NCBI GenBank assembly: GCA_030710605.1
Contig: CP092879.1
Span: 42,031,008-42,095,007, forward strand
From: Cordylochernes scorpioides
Taxonomy: Eukaryota > Arthropoda > Arachnida > Pseudoscorpiones > Chernetidae
Length of the DNA: 64,000 nucleotides
Direction of reading: 5' to 3'
In this document: piece after piece, positions 21,541 through 31,681 of the stretch
How positions within the stretch are numbered: position 1 is the stretch's first letter
Layout of the letters: each line of letters starts with the position of its first letter
Position numbers and translations under genes: made by a program
The notes under the pieces: model-generated
Seen by the model: the letters and a program-made list of their open reading frames with translations, nothing else
Told to the model about the DNA's origin: nothing
Databases searched by the model: none

Positions 21541-22275
21541 TCTACTTATATATTTGCCTTATTCTGTCTGTTTGTTTGTCTGTTTGTCTGAAGCTCACGG
21601 ATAGAATGCGCGCTCATTGGCTGCCAGGGAACACGTGTCCTCCCTGCCCCCCTCTAGACAACCCTGTTATTCAAACACCATACATCCAATCGCCATGAAA
21701 TTCTGGGATATTATTAGGTATATCCCCGGAAAGGTTTTCGAAAAATAATTTCTTGAATATCTTGAATATCCTTAGAGTTATTTGCAGAATTGTAGATATA
21801 ACTCGCATGCAGCGCCACCATTGCGACGACGGAGATAGGCTTAAGTTTGCTGCTCCACCCCTGTTGACCTTGGGTCATCGTGTGAGTCACAGCATGATGC
21901 AACAAAAACACTCTCTCTGGGGATTGCGGCGTCAACAACCTGTAAGTTTGCCTCTCTCATAAACCTGTCTATACAGACCACCCTGACTATAGCGACCACT
22001 CTAGACAACCCTGTTATCAGCTGCCCGTCTATACAGACCACCCTGTCTATAGCGGTCACCTTAGGCAACCCTGTTATCAGCAGTGTGATACATCCACCTG
22101 TCTATACAGACCACCCTGTCTATAGCGACCACTCTAGACAACCCTGTTATCAGCTGTGTGATACATCCACCTGTCTATACAGACCACCCTGTTAATAGCG
22201 ACCACCCAAGTCAACGTTTTTAAAATATATTCGCACTCGGGTAAACCCCGGGCGTTGCCCGGGCCATTCGTCTAG
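21541..22275 (+). mobile_element. Non-autonomous Helitron inside a family E element
   Basis: Starts TC (TCTACTTATATATTTGCC) after A and ends with a CCCGGGC-GTT-GCCCGGG hairpin (22246-22262) and CTAG at 22272-22275 before T. There is no target duplication, as expected. Excision in silico rejoins the family E arm exactly. The body shares AATCGCCRTGAAATTYTGGG and following blocks with 36206-37004 and 52911-53402. No Rep/helicase ORF. Confidence 0.85.
21960..22205. repeat. Tandem ~75-bp repeat inside the Helitron
   Basis: Three to four units with CTGTCTATACAGACCACCCT, TATAGCGACCACTCTAGACA and ACCCTGTTATCAGCTGTGTG blocks. Confidence 0.8.
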
Positions 22276-22339
22276 TTATGTATAAAAGAAACATTCGTGC
22301 TTTTAAATCCTTTCGTTTTATATACATTACTATATTTAC

Positions 22340-22570
22340 ATATTTTGGACTATTTAGATATTACTTTATAAATATTAATGGACAATGTTTACTAACTATT
22401 CTTATATATTTTTTTTCAATAATTTGATATGATTTTAAGCACTATATGTAAATATGTATGATTATAAGCATTATATGTAAATATTTAAAGATTTTTCTAT
22501 TTTATGAATAATGAAATTGTTATTTTGTCAATACGTAGACAATGAATTTATTTTTACTTGATTTAAATCT
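22340..22570. other. No recognisable feature
   Basis: AT-rich; a short tandem duplication of ATGATTATAAGCA...TATATGTAAATAT near 22440-22480. Confidence 0.35.
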
Positions 22571-22579
22571 CCTGGATAT

Positions 22580-22805
22580 AAATTAAAATAATAAAACAGT
22601 TTTCTGGAAATGGGTTTCCTACCATTTTTATTAATGCTATCTCAAGTTTTCGGGCATCTCTTTCCTTCTACATGAATACATAAAACAATGTTCTCCTGTA
22701 GATGGGCAGAAATGCCCGAAAGATTGAGATTACATTAATATAAATGAAAAGAAACTCGTTTCATGAAAACTGTTGTATTATTTAAGTTAGCAATGAATAT
22801 CTGTT
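22580..22805. repeat. PLE-terminus palindrome with hammerhead-like motif
   Basis: Inverted arms: AATAATAAAACAGTTTTC...GGGCATCTC on the left and GAAATGCCCGAAAGATTGAG...GAAAACTGTTGTATTATT on the right. The plus arm contains CTGTAGA, TGGGC-loop-GCCC, GAAA. Both outer ends resemble PLE 3' ends (GAAACTCGTTTC near the end, compare GAAACTCAT in PLE1). There is no coding sequence, so it is a PLE-derived miniature or relic. Confidence 0.65.
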
Positions 22806-22864
22806 TGACATTTAAGAAATGTGGTTGAAAGTCTTCAAGAGAGAACGATCAAGAATTTCTATAT

Positions 22865-23055
22865 TCCCGGTATCTTCTAGAGGTGGTCTCTTTTTAAATA
22901 TCGATTCATATCAGGTCATCTTAATTTTTGATTAGAGGTGGCTGTTCGCAAGAAGAATCTCGTTGTGATTGTTTGGCTACAACTATTAATATGTGATCAT
23001 AATAATAATGATAATATATTTTGGTTAAAAGGATAACAATGTGAAAAGAATAGTA
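22865..23055 (+). repeat. Direct repeat copy 1 flanking PLE2
   Basis: CCCGGTATCTTCTAGAGGTG through GTGAAAAGAATAGTA is essentially identical to 26589-26782. The two copies lie on either side of PLE2 and of one arm of the family B foldback. They therefore derive from a larger duplicated or inverted B-type element that PLE2 later interrupted. Confidence 0.85.
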
Positions 23056-23565
23056 AAAAGCTATAAAACGAAGAGAAAAATTCTTTTATTAAAATGCATA
23101 GGCTACTAGCTTTCGGGCTCCAAGCCCTTTCACAGGTACAACGTATTGTGAGAAACTAACGCTATATATAGAATCGATATGCGATGAATCTGCATATTTT
23201 AACTATGTATGAGGCAACGATATCAAATTAAGATATGGAAAGAAGGCTTTTTAGAAATATTTAACAAATATAGGATATGATAATTGATAAAATTATGAAA
23301 GATTTAGCATACTATTAATAGAACTATTGCGAAATAAAATAAAATAAACTAAAAATAAAAATAATAAGATAACGCGTGATCATCTCTGGATGCCAAACAA
23401 CTGAAAAATACCATACACACCGTGACGCTAAAAAGTATAAACAGAGAGGAAAACAGGTTTGACCCGCCATCAGCGTAATCCTCGGATTATGAAAAATAGG
23501 GGTCGGGAGGGGGGGGGGGGTTATGCGGGTGGTTATGGCAAGATCAGGGGAGTGAAGTGGCCGGC

Positions 23566-25348
23566 CTAAAGATTATTACATATGTCTAGGTACTGTATTG
23601 GTATATCAATATGTCTGTTAATACTGTTGTTACTGATGGATAAAACTGCTTCGATAATTAACCTTTGATATTTATTGTTGATATTAGAGTATATGGTGGT
23701 AGGGGAGGATAGATTGAATGAGTGGCCAGTGGTGTCTATATGGTTGAAAATAAGGGATCTGTTGTCTTTGTTGGTAATGCATCTACCGTGCTCAGTCATC
23801 CTGATGGCTACGGACCTACCAGTCTCGCCTATGTAAGACGCGCTGCAATCGTTACATGAGACTGAGTAGACCGAGCCACCCGAGGACTGAGCAACGGTAG
23901 ATCTAGGTAGTCTGGTAATAGGATGTCTGAGGATGGCGCCAATACTATTGCTATTAGAGAAATAGGTGTTGATCCCGTGTGATCTGAGGATGCGGGAGAT
24001 GGCGACTGATTGGGTGGAGAAGGGCAAAAGACAACTGCTTCTGCTGACTGTAGCAGGCCTAACGGAAAGAGGGTTATATCTATATTTATGTATAAAATGG
24101 GGGAGGGTATTGGGATAGGGCCAGCTGTTTTATGATTAGGGAAAATTCAATAGTTCTGAATAGGGGAAGGGAGCAGTGGGTGACCAATCTCTTGGTAAGC
24201 GTTCGAACAGTATTTATTTTATGCGATAGGGGGCTTGAAGAATTGAAGTCTGTGTAGAATGTGGGATTAATAATCTTGTGATATACGGTAGTGTGATAAT
24301 GGGAGGAAGTACGTATAACAAGTATATCTAGAAACGGCAATACAGATCTGTCCTCCAATTCTAAACTGAATGAAATTTCCGGATGATAGGAGTTAAGACA
24401 ATCTAAAATACTTATTTCCTGTCCGGTATCACATATGCAGAAGATATCATCAATATATCTCCGCCACATGTGAATGCCCGGTGTGATTTGCTGTTGGATC
24501 CAGTGGTCAATGGTGGCCATGACTATTTCTGCAAGGGGGGAGGATAGCGGGCTGCCTATGGGCGAGCCCCTGATTTGTTTGAAATACAGGTTGTTAAAGG
24601 TGAAAGTAGTGAAGTCTAAACATAGGGAGGACAGTGCGATTATGGATTCAATGGTATGGGGATCTACGTGGTTATCCTGCAAGAATGTTGTCAAGTGGCT
24701 AATGATGAGCTGGTGGGGGAGGGAAAGATACATGGAAATAACATCATAAGATACCATAACGGAGTTGGGAACAGGACTGAGGGAATTAACTGATTGCACA
24801 AAGGACGGGATATCCCTTATGGCAGAGGACTGTGGGCTGGCTTTCACCAAAGGTGTGAGCCAGCTAGACAGATATTTAGATAGTTTGTAGGCAGGGGAAA
24901 GGTGGTAGGCTATGATGGGACGTAGGGGTATGCCAGGCTTATGGGTCTTGGGAAGTCCGTAAATATAGGGAACATTGCCAAGATCGGAAATGAAAGTACT
25001 ATATTGAACCGGAGTGATATGACCTGACTTTTTAAATCGCAATAGCTTTAATCTGAATGATTTAACGGAGGTGGATACCTCAGACTGTGCAATGGGGATA
25101 AACGTGGTGTTGTCACTGAGTATTTCCATCATCTTGGAGGTATAGTCAACCGTGTCCAAGATGACGGTCTGGGAACCTTTGTCAGACCGGGTGACTACAA
25201 TGTTTGAGTTTCGCCTTATGGAGCTAAGGGAGCGGTACTTACCAAGAGATCGGGACTGTGGGGGGGTAGGCTTCCGGAGGATTTGGGCTATGGAACTGCG
25301 TATGTCATACTGGGATGTGTGGGAAAGGGAGCTGATGGCGGGCTCCAC
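23566..25348 (-). pseudogene. PLE2 reverse transcriptase / GIY-YIG, frameshifted
   Basis: The RT part is 24086-25348 (420 codons): YGLPKTHKP, motif A YDVISMYLSLP, SPIGSPLSS and catalytic YIDD at residues 298-301. The GIY-YIG part is 23566-24027 (VYSVSCNDCSASYIGETGR, then MTEHGRC). The two are in different frames. A single-base indel near 24090-24105, in a C/T-rich stretch, separates them; the linker reads through in the second frame. The RT also lacks the N-terminal segment present in PLE1. As it stands it would yield RT without endonuclease. Confidence 0.88.
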
Positions 25349-25369
25349 TCCAGAGATGATCAGTCGCCA

Positions 25370-25803
25370 TCTCCCGCATCCTCAGATCACACGGGATCAA
25401 CACCTATTTCTCTAATAGCAATAGTATTGGCGCCATCCTCAGACATCCTATTACCAGACTACCTAGATCTACCGTTGCTCAGTCCTCGGGTGGCTCGGTC
25501 TACTCAGTCTCATGTAACGATTGCAGCGCGTCTTACATAGGCGAGACTGGTAGGTCCGTAGCCATCAGGATGACTGAGCACGGTAGATGCATTACCAACA
25601 AAGACAACAGATCCCTTATTTTCAACCATATAGACACCACTGGCCACTCATTCAATCTATCCTCCCCTACCACCATATACTCTAATATCAACAATAAATA
25701 TCAAAGGTTAATTATTGAAGCAGTTTTATCCATCAGTAACAACAGTATTAACAGACATACTGATATACCAATACAGTACCTAGACATATGTAATAATCTT
25801 TAG
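25370..25803 (+). pseudogene. Inverted GIY-YIG fragment of PLE2
   Basis: Plus-strand mirror of 23566-24003, with GIY-YIG motif remnants and the same C terminus (...YLDICNNL). One difference from the other arm is I to T in NRH(I/T)DIPI. A frame disruption lies before 25570. It is part of the inverted arm and not an independent gene. Confidence 0.8.
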
Positions 25804-26231
25804 GCCGGCCACTTCACTCCCCTGATCTTGCCATAACCACCCGCATAACCCCCCCCCCCTCCCGACCCCTATTTTTCATAATCCGAGGATTACGCTGATG
25901 GCGGGTCAAACCTGTTTTCCTCTCTGTTTATACTTTTTAGCGTCACGGTGTGTATGGTATTTTTCAGTTGTTTGGCATCCAGAGATGATCACGCGTTATC
26001 TTATTATTTTTATTTTTAGTTTATTTTATTTTATTTCGCAATAGTTCTATTAATAGTATGCTAAATCTTTCATAATTTTATCAATTATCATATCCTATAT
26101 TTGTTAAATATTTCTAAAAAGCCTTCTTTCCATATCTTAATTTGATATCGTTGCCTCATACATAGTTAAAATATGCAGATTCATCGCATATCGATTCTAT
26201 ATATAGCGTTAGTTTCTCACAATACGTTGTA

Positions 26232-26266
26232 CCTGTGGAAGGGCTTGGAGCCCGAAAGCTAGTAGC
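26232..26266 (+). ncRNA. Hammerhead-like motif in PLE2 right terminus
   Basis: CTGTGGA, AGGGC-TTGG-AGCCC hairpin, GAAA, self-complementary AGCT, then AGTA; UAC upstream can pair with GUA downstream as a short stem I. The left-arm copy (23102-23136, minus) reads CTGTGAA. Position 6 is U instead of A, as in PLE1. Confidence 0.45.
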
Positions 26267-26366
26267 CTATGCATTTTAATAAAAGAATTTTTCTCTTCGT
26301 TTTATAGCTTTTTACAATTCATTAAGAGAAATTTCGTCAATCTAATTAAAAGTGAAAAGAATAGTA

Positions 26367-26990
26367 CAAATGAAAAAGGCATCTCCTTATCGTGCAACTG
26401 AAATTTGCTAATGGCTTGCGCCAACTATCGGAATAAATATCAACTATTCTCGTTGATTTCTAATTATTCCAGAATTGACCAATTACCCATTATTGATTAA
26501 TCAACAAAGGCTAACCACGTATGAACCTTATCCCAGTACAATATCACATTTGTACTTTTCTTTTCACATTGTTATCCTTTTAACCAAAATTCCCGGTATC
26601 TTCTAGAGGTGGTCTCTTTTTAAATATCGATTCATATCAGGTCATCTTAATTTTTGATTAGAGGTGGCTGTTCGCAAGAAGAATCTCGTTGTGATTGTTT
26701 GGCTACAACTATTAATATGTGATCATAATAATAATGATAATATATTTTGGTTAAAAGGATAACAATGTGAAAAGAATAGTACAAATGTGATATTGTACTG
26801 GGATAAGGTTCATACGTGGTTAGCCTTTGTTGATTAATCAATAATGGGTAATTGGTCAATTCTGGAATAATTAGAAATCAACGAGAATAGTTGATATTTA
26901 TTCCGATAGTTGGCGCAAGCCATTAGCAAATTTCAGTTGCACGATAAGGAGATGCCTTTTTCATAGGATAACAAGTTAAGAAAAGGCCTC
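26367..26990. mobile_element. Family B foldback element (host of PLE2)
   Basis: Long inverted arms, about 26367-26588 against 26744-26990. Both carry ATGAAAAAGGCATCTCCTTA, CGTGCAACTGAAATTTGC, TTGGCGCAAGCCATTAG-type, ATCAACTATTCTCGTTGATT and CTAACCACGTATGAACC blocks. The inner spacer is the second copy of the 22865 direct repeat. The hammerhead core expected next to CGTGGTTAGCC is missing. Confidence 0.8.
26589..26782 (+). repeat. Direct repeat copy 2 (see 22865)
   Basis: Second copy of the ~190-bp CCCGGTATC...GAATAGTACAAATG sequence, forming the spacer of the family B foldback. Confidence 0.85.
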
Positions 26991-27060
26991 CACTTATCGT
27001 GCAACTAATTTCCTTAATTCATCCAGATGATCCTACTACAATTTCATTTTTTTTTTTTCA
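26985..27060 (-). repeat. Family B terminal fragment
   Basis: AAAAGGCCTCCACTTATCGT, then a CATCCAGATGATCCTACTAC tail that matches the tail of 27590-27715 (ATCCACCTGATC). No body. Confidence 0.5.
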
Positions 27061-27149
27061 GATAGGAGATAACAGGACCTAATCCAAATCAATAAATAGT
27101 GCATTATTGGCTTTGTTACCATACCCTTTAATTACACTCATTGGCACCA

Positions 27150-27355
27150 CATTAGATGAAGTTGTACCTTTCAGTATGATTATCAGAAATCAGACAATAA
27201 CTCTGAAAGATATTTAATACGCGGTGACTTTCGTTGAAGATACACGAGATAACAAAGTGTAAACAAAATTGCCTCCGTCTTCTACAAAACACAGACTACC
27301 AAAGAAATATAAGACTTTTTCACTTCCTTAAGTTTTGTCTATGAGTGTATATCAT
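27150..27355 (-). repeat. Family I repeat, copy 3
   Basis: Ends with CACTTCCTTAAGTTTTGTCT, then ATGAGTGTATA. It contains TACACGAGATAACAAAGTGT and ACAATAACTCTGAAAGATAT, in common with the other copies. Confidence 0.55.
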
Positions 27356-27359
27356 ATCA

Positions 27360-27585
27360 TTTTGATTTATTGATTTTATTCTCAAAAATCCAATTAAAAT
27401 ATTTGAAATTTTAGTAGTTAACAGATTTTTGTTTACTATATTCTGGTTTACTATGATTTAGAAATAGGTTAAAATCTACAAATAAATTTGTAAACTATTT
27501 TAAAGAAATTTTTGAAAGGTTTTATCTTGATTATAATAATGATTATATAATTATGATAAAACTCCATAAAACGTTGGATTGAGTT
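27360..27585. other. No recognisable feature
   Basis: AT-rich; nothing supported. Confidence 0.35.
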
Positions 27586-27589
27586 TTAT

Positions 27590-27715
27590 TTTAATGTAAA
27601 AGGTAATTAAGAAAGAGGCCCCTCCTGGTCGAGCAACTAATAGTTGTTAATGCACGACCAGAAGATGCCCTTTTTTATTTATCCACCTGATCTCAGTACA
27701 ATTTGAATTTTGTTC
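27590..27715. repeat. Short B-like palindrome
   Basis: Arms: GAGGCCCCTCCTGGTCGAGC and GCACGACCAGAAGATGCCC around TAATAGTTGTTAA, followed by a one-sided tail TTATCCACCTGATCTCAGTA. It has the same palindrome-plus-tail layout and the same GGC(AT) end as families A and B. Confidence 0.65.
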
Positions 27716-27829
27716 TCTTATCAAATTTGGATAATATTGTCAATGTGGATGATTAGGAAAGTACACAAAAGTTAACGGGAAATATAAATTTTGGAGTAGA
27801 TTTTAGAAATAATCTGAATTGATCCAGGG

Positions 27830-28795
27830 TAGATATTGAAAAGAAAGAAGTTAGGCCATCCTTGGACTATGTATTAAAGAAAAAGAAGTTAGACCAGCCT
27901 TGAACAAGGTATTGAAGAGAAAGAAGTTAGACCATCCTTAGACAAGGTATTAAAGAGAATGAAGTTAGACCAGCCTTGGACAAGGTAATAAAGTGTAAGA
28001 AGTTAGACCAATCTTGGACAAGGTATTAAAGAGAATGAAGTTAGACCAGCCTTGGACAAGGTAATAAATAGTAAGAAGTTAGACCAATCTTGGACAAGCT
28101 ATTAAAGAGAAAGAAGTTAGACCAGCCTTGGACAAGGTATTAAAGAGAAAGAAGTTAGACCAGCCTTGGACAAGGTATTAAAGAAAAAGAAGTTAGACCA
28201 GCCTTGGACAAGGTATTAAAGAGAAAGAAGTTAGACCAATCTTGGACAAGGTTTTAAAGAGAAAGAAGTTAGACCAACCTTGGACAAGGTTTTAAAGAGA
28301 AAGAAGTTAGACCAACCTTGGACAAGGTTTTAAAGAGAAAGAAGTTAGACCAACCTTGGACAAGGTTTTAAAGAGAGAGAAGTTAGACCAATCTTGGACA
28401 AGGTTTTAAAGAGAAAGAAGTTAGACCAACCTTGGACAAGGTTTTAAAGAGAAAGAAGTTAGACCAACCTTGGACAAGGTTTTAAAGAGAAAGAAATTAG
28501 ACCAACCTTGGACAAGGTATTAAAGAGAAAGAAGTTAGACCAGACTTGGACAAGAAAATAATGAGATTCAAGTTATACCAGCTTTGGATTAAATTTCAAA
28601 TTGGAAAAAAAGTTATACCAGCCTTGGAAAAGGTATAAAAGAGAAAAAATTGACCAGGCTTTGCCTAGTTATGAAAAATAGAGAAGTTTTATATGAACTA
28701 GTCTTGGACAAGGTAGTAAAAAGCAAGAAGTTAGACCAACCATGGACAAGGTATTAAAGAGAAAGAAGTGAGACCAACCTTGGACTAGGTAATAA
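27830..28795. repeat. 38-bp minisatellite
   Basis: About 25 tandem units of AGAAAGAAGTTAGACCAACC, TTGGACAAGGTTTTAAAG (38 bp). The central block (28205-28520) is nearly homogeneous and the edges are more diverged, a pattern expected from unequal exchange. No CRISPR-type spacers occur. Confidence 0.95.
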
Positions 28796-28799
28796 ATCA

Positions 28800-29050
28800 G
28801 AAAGAAGTAAGTCCAGGATTAGGCCAGGTCCTACAGAAGAAGGAAAGAGAGGAGTCCAGCACCCAGACTGCTGTATAAAGTAGGCCAACCAGAACTGTGA
28901 ATAAACACGGACCCTCAAATAAAACTCCAGAAATACCGGGAACAATGCAGGTCCCAGGACCCTGTTGACAACTTATAGAGAAGTCCTCCAGCTGACACCT
29001 CTTTTGTTCTCTTTTTCAATATATCGAAAAAAGGTTTAGAGCGGGTTCAT
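28800..29050. other. GC-richer unique segment
   Basis: Follows the minisatellite. Short purine-rich stretches; no convincing exon or splice sites. Confidence 0.3.
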
Positions 29051-29124
29051 TCTTCGTCTCTTGTGTTATACTTCTTCTTCCTCCTTCTCAGTTCGACCAT
29101 TCTTACACTTCAGTTCTCTCTTTC

Positions 29125-29290
29125 ACCTCCATGTATTCCTTCCAACTCCTGTCTTCTCATCTTGTCTATGACCTTTCCTTTCTTATGGAACATTTCTTGT
29201 GTTCTTCACGTATTCCTTCCCACTCTTGTATTCTCATCTTGTCTTTGACCTTTCCTTTATCTTGAAACGTTTCTTGTGTTCTTCACATAA
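29125..29290. repeat. Tandem duplication (~80 bp, 2 units)
   Basis: TGTATTCCTTCCAACTCCTG ... TTTCTTGTGTTCTTCACG is repeated at about 29130 and 29208. Pyrimidine-rich, non-coding. Confidence 0.75.
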
Positions 29291-29299
29291 TGATATTCA

Positions 29300-30840
29300 T
29301 AAAGTCCTTCTTCTATCCTTTTTTGCAACAATATGCCCAGCGCATGCATCCGTCATGTTTTACCTAAGTATATATTACACTTTCTGCGTCTTTTCTTCTT
29401 TAATACGCTAAATGTAACTGTGATATTCAAATCGCTTCATTATTTAAATATATACGAGTTTTGATAAATTCAACAGGGTATGGGAGAATTGTATTCAAAT
29501 CTTTCGATAATAAAAACTGAATAACGACTATTCTATATCTAGAATTAATGAATCAATCTTTCAAAAAAGTAAAGAATATTCCTATGTATATAGGGTAAAC
29601 AAACAAATTTTGAAAGAACAGGAGAATATGCAACTCAAATAAAAATAAAACCGCTTAAAGTGATGTACAAATATTAAGTTTATTTTGTGTTCAATGTAGA
29701 CTATCTTTTTGAACCTCTCTCTCTCTTTTTATTTTCCAATATTAACATTTTGAATATTGTGACCGGAGCTCAACAAGGTATCATTCTCCATTACAAGTTA
29801 TGATAAATCAAGATTTCAGTCAAAATGAGTTCTTTTTTTTTTCGACAGTTACCAAAAAACATATTGAAAAAAACCTCTCCATATATAATATATATATTTA
29901 GAAAATATGCATATAAATATTTTTATTATTCCGATATTTATAAATCCAAAATATGCATATTTTCTAAATATAATTCTAATTATGGATTGTTCAATCTTCA
30001 ATATATATATGTATATCCTGATACCTATCTGAAATCCACAGAACCTTTATTCTAAATTCGAGCGGTTTTCAGAAGGCAACAAGACTTTGTATTCTCGATT
30101 TGTCGATGGAATCTGTCACCTCCACACTTAATCATGTCAACCCGGAATTTGTAATAAAACTGACGAATCAGAATGTCAATTTGCAATTTTAAAATAAAAA
30201 TACAACCTTTCGCAATGAGTTTCTTTTTTTTTGTTTACTTCAAATTTGCAATTTGCACTTGTATTTAAGAAAAAACAGACTTTCTGAAAATGTTTAGTGG
30301 ATAAGATGACAAAAAGGTTGGATGTATAGAAGGTTTATATTGTTAACACGATTATGGAGAGAAAAATAATTTATAAGAATATATCGTTGAAAACAAAATA
30401 TTTGTGTGCATTTTCAATATGGAAAAAATGAGTAAATCCTGATTAAAAATAGAGAGACATTCCAAAAATGTTTACAAATTTTAACAGATATATATTCAAG
30501 ATATAATTGATAGCTTTTTAAATATTTCTCTGCGTTTTTCATATTCGGAATCTTTAACACTATCAAAATCATCATATTAACAGGCTTTGGATGTCATCAA
30601 TAAAGCGATAACTATGTAAATATTTCATATAATATCATAAGTAATATAATTATCTAACTCATAATACACTTTCGATTAAATTCCGAAGAGTACATGCATT
30701 CTTGTTTCAATAATAAAATGTAATATGGACATTTTTTACAAGTTGGAGGAAAATGTTTTGAGTCACCTTAATAAAAGCTTATTTTTGAGATCCTGGGATA
30801 TTATTATTCCTCTCTTCATATTTTGAAATTAAAGATGTTA
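29300..30840. other. No recognisable feature
   Basis: AT-rich. An inverted pair AAATATGCATATAAATATTT / CAAAATATGCATATTTTCTA near 29900-29970 is the only structure seen. Confidence 0.35.
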
Positions 30841-30844
30841 ATTC

Positions 30845-30984
30845 ACTGATATGGACTTACCATTTGGTACAGAAAAATATTACTTCAAAATTCCACAAAA
30901 TGCACAGGCAGCTTTTTCAAAATAACATTCAAAACTTTTTCCCAACTATATATTTTTTTTCATTTGACTATTTCTAGTATAAAC
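30845..30984 (+). repeat. Segment duplicated into the family E copy at 31733
   Basis: Reappears at about 80% identity at 31866-31999 in the same orientation, as the spacer of a family E palindrome. It begins at ATGGACTTACCATTTGG and ends at TTTCTAGTATAAACT. Just downstream, TATTTTTCAG (30985-30994) looks like a splice acceptor. Confidence 0.7.
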
Positions 30985-31295
30985 TATTTTTCAGCTTTTT
31001 GGACCAAACTCCAGTGTGTGGATCGGTGGTGCTGATTGGATTTGAGACGATTTTGTTCTTCAGAACATCATTTTGAAGTATTTTGAAGTATATTTGTTAT
31101 TTTGTTTATTTCTTCTTACTCTTTTATCCATAGCGCTTTATATCCAGTTAAAATAGCTAATTAATATTGTGAAGCCCTGTCTTTGTTGAAACGGGTGGTT
31201 GATAGTTACACTAACTAATACGATGACATACTAATTATAAAGTATCTAATCAATTAAATCGATAGATCGTACTTAGTTTAAAACCAGATCAATAT

Positions 31296-31370
31296 AAGAT
31301 TGTCTCAAAAGTTCGTAAACATATTATAATTTATATTTTGCAAGTGTTTACGAATTTTGGGACAACCTTG
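31296..31370. mobile_element. mariner-type MITE, cluster copy 1
   Basis: Short TIRs: AAGATTGTCTCAAAAGTTCG and CGAATTTTGGGACAACCTTG. Only 75 bp long. Followed by a 110-bp spacer that is repeated after copy 2. Confidence 0.8.
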
Positions 31371-31485
31371 GTAATATTGTTCACCTTTGTAAAATCATAA
31401 CAGAATTCTTATAGAAGAATGATTTAATCTCTGATGTTCTATGTTAAGGATGGCCAATCAGCAGGTGGGCCAATTTTCAGAAATA

Positions 31486-31567
31486 CAAGGTTGTCCCAGA
31501 AGTTCGTAAACACTTGTAAAATATAAATAATAATCATAATATGTTTACGAAATTTGGGACAACCTTG
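31486..31567. mobile_element. mariner-type MITE, cluster copy 2
   Basis: TIRs CAAGGTTGTCCCAGAAGTTC and the inverted end GGGACAACCTTG; TA before. The MITE plus its following spacer (31371-31485 and 31568-31681, with GATTTAATCTCTGATGTTCT) is a tandem duplication of about 197 bp. Confidence 0.85.
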
Positions 31568-31681
31568 GTAATATTGGTAACCTTGGTAAAATCATAACAG
31601 ATGTCCTTTAGAAGAATGATTTAATCTCTGATGTTCTATATCAAAAGTGGCCAATCAGCAGGTGAGCCAAGTTTCAAATTA

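Larger units (their letters stand above)
21185..22331. repeat. Family E element, copy 3, split by a Helitron
   Basis: Arms share AAAACGAAAGGATTTAAAAG (21236-21255 and, inverted, 22297-22316). About 15-17 bp of the flank (core TATACATTACTAT) is duplicated at 21183-21199 and 22317-22333. A one-sided left tail carries CAATAACGCGCCATCTATAC. The plus-strand unit holds the hammerhead-like module (21433-21499). The right arm is interrupted by a Helitron at 21541-22275; removing it restores GTTTGTATTATGTATAAAAG. Confidence 0.8.
23041..26366 (-). mobile_element. Penelope-like element 2 with inverted arm and 15-bp TSD
   Basis: The element is 23056-26351, flanked by the perfect 15-bp GTGAAAAGAATAGTA (23041-23055 and 26352-26366). 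The minus-strand copy runs from about 25368 to 23056. A plus-strand copy of its 3' ~950 bp runs from 25369 to 26315, then a 36-nt tail (26316-26351). Both 3' ends face outward, as in PLE1. The 3' UTR arms carry poly-G/poly-C runs at 23510 and 25850. The sequence is diverged from PLE1, so this is a separate PLE family. Confidence 0.92.

Noticed and set aside
27830-28795. CRISPR array
   Set aside because: Units are contiguous, with no variable spacers, in eukaryotic DNA; it is a minisatellite.
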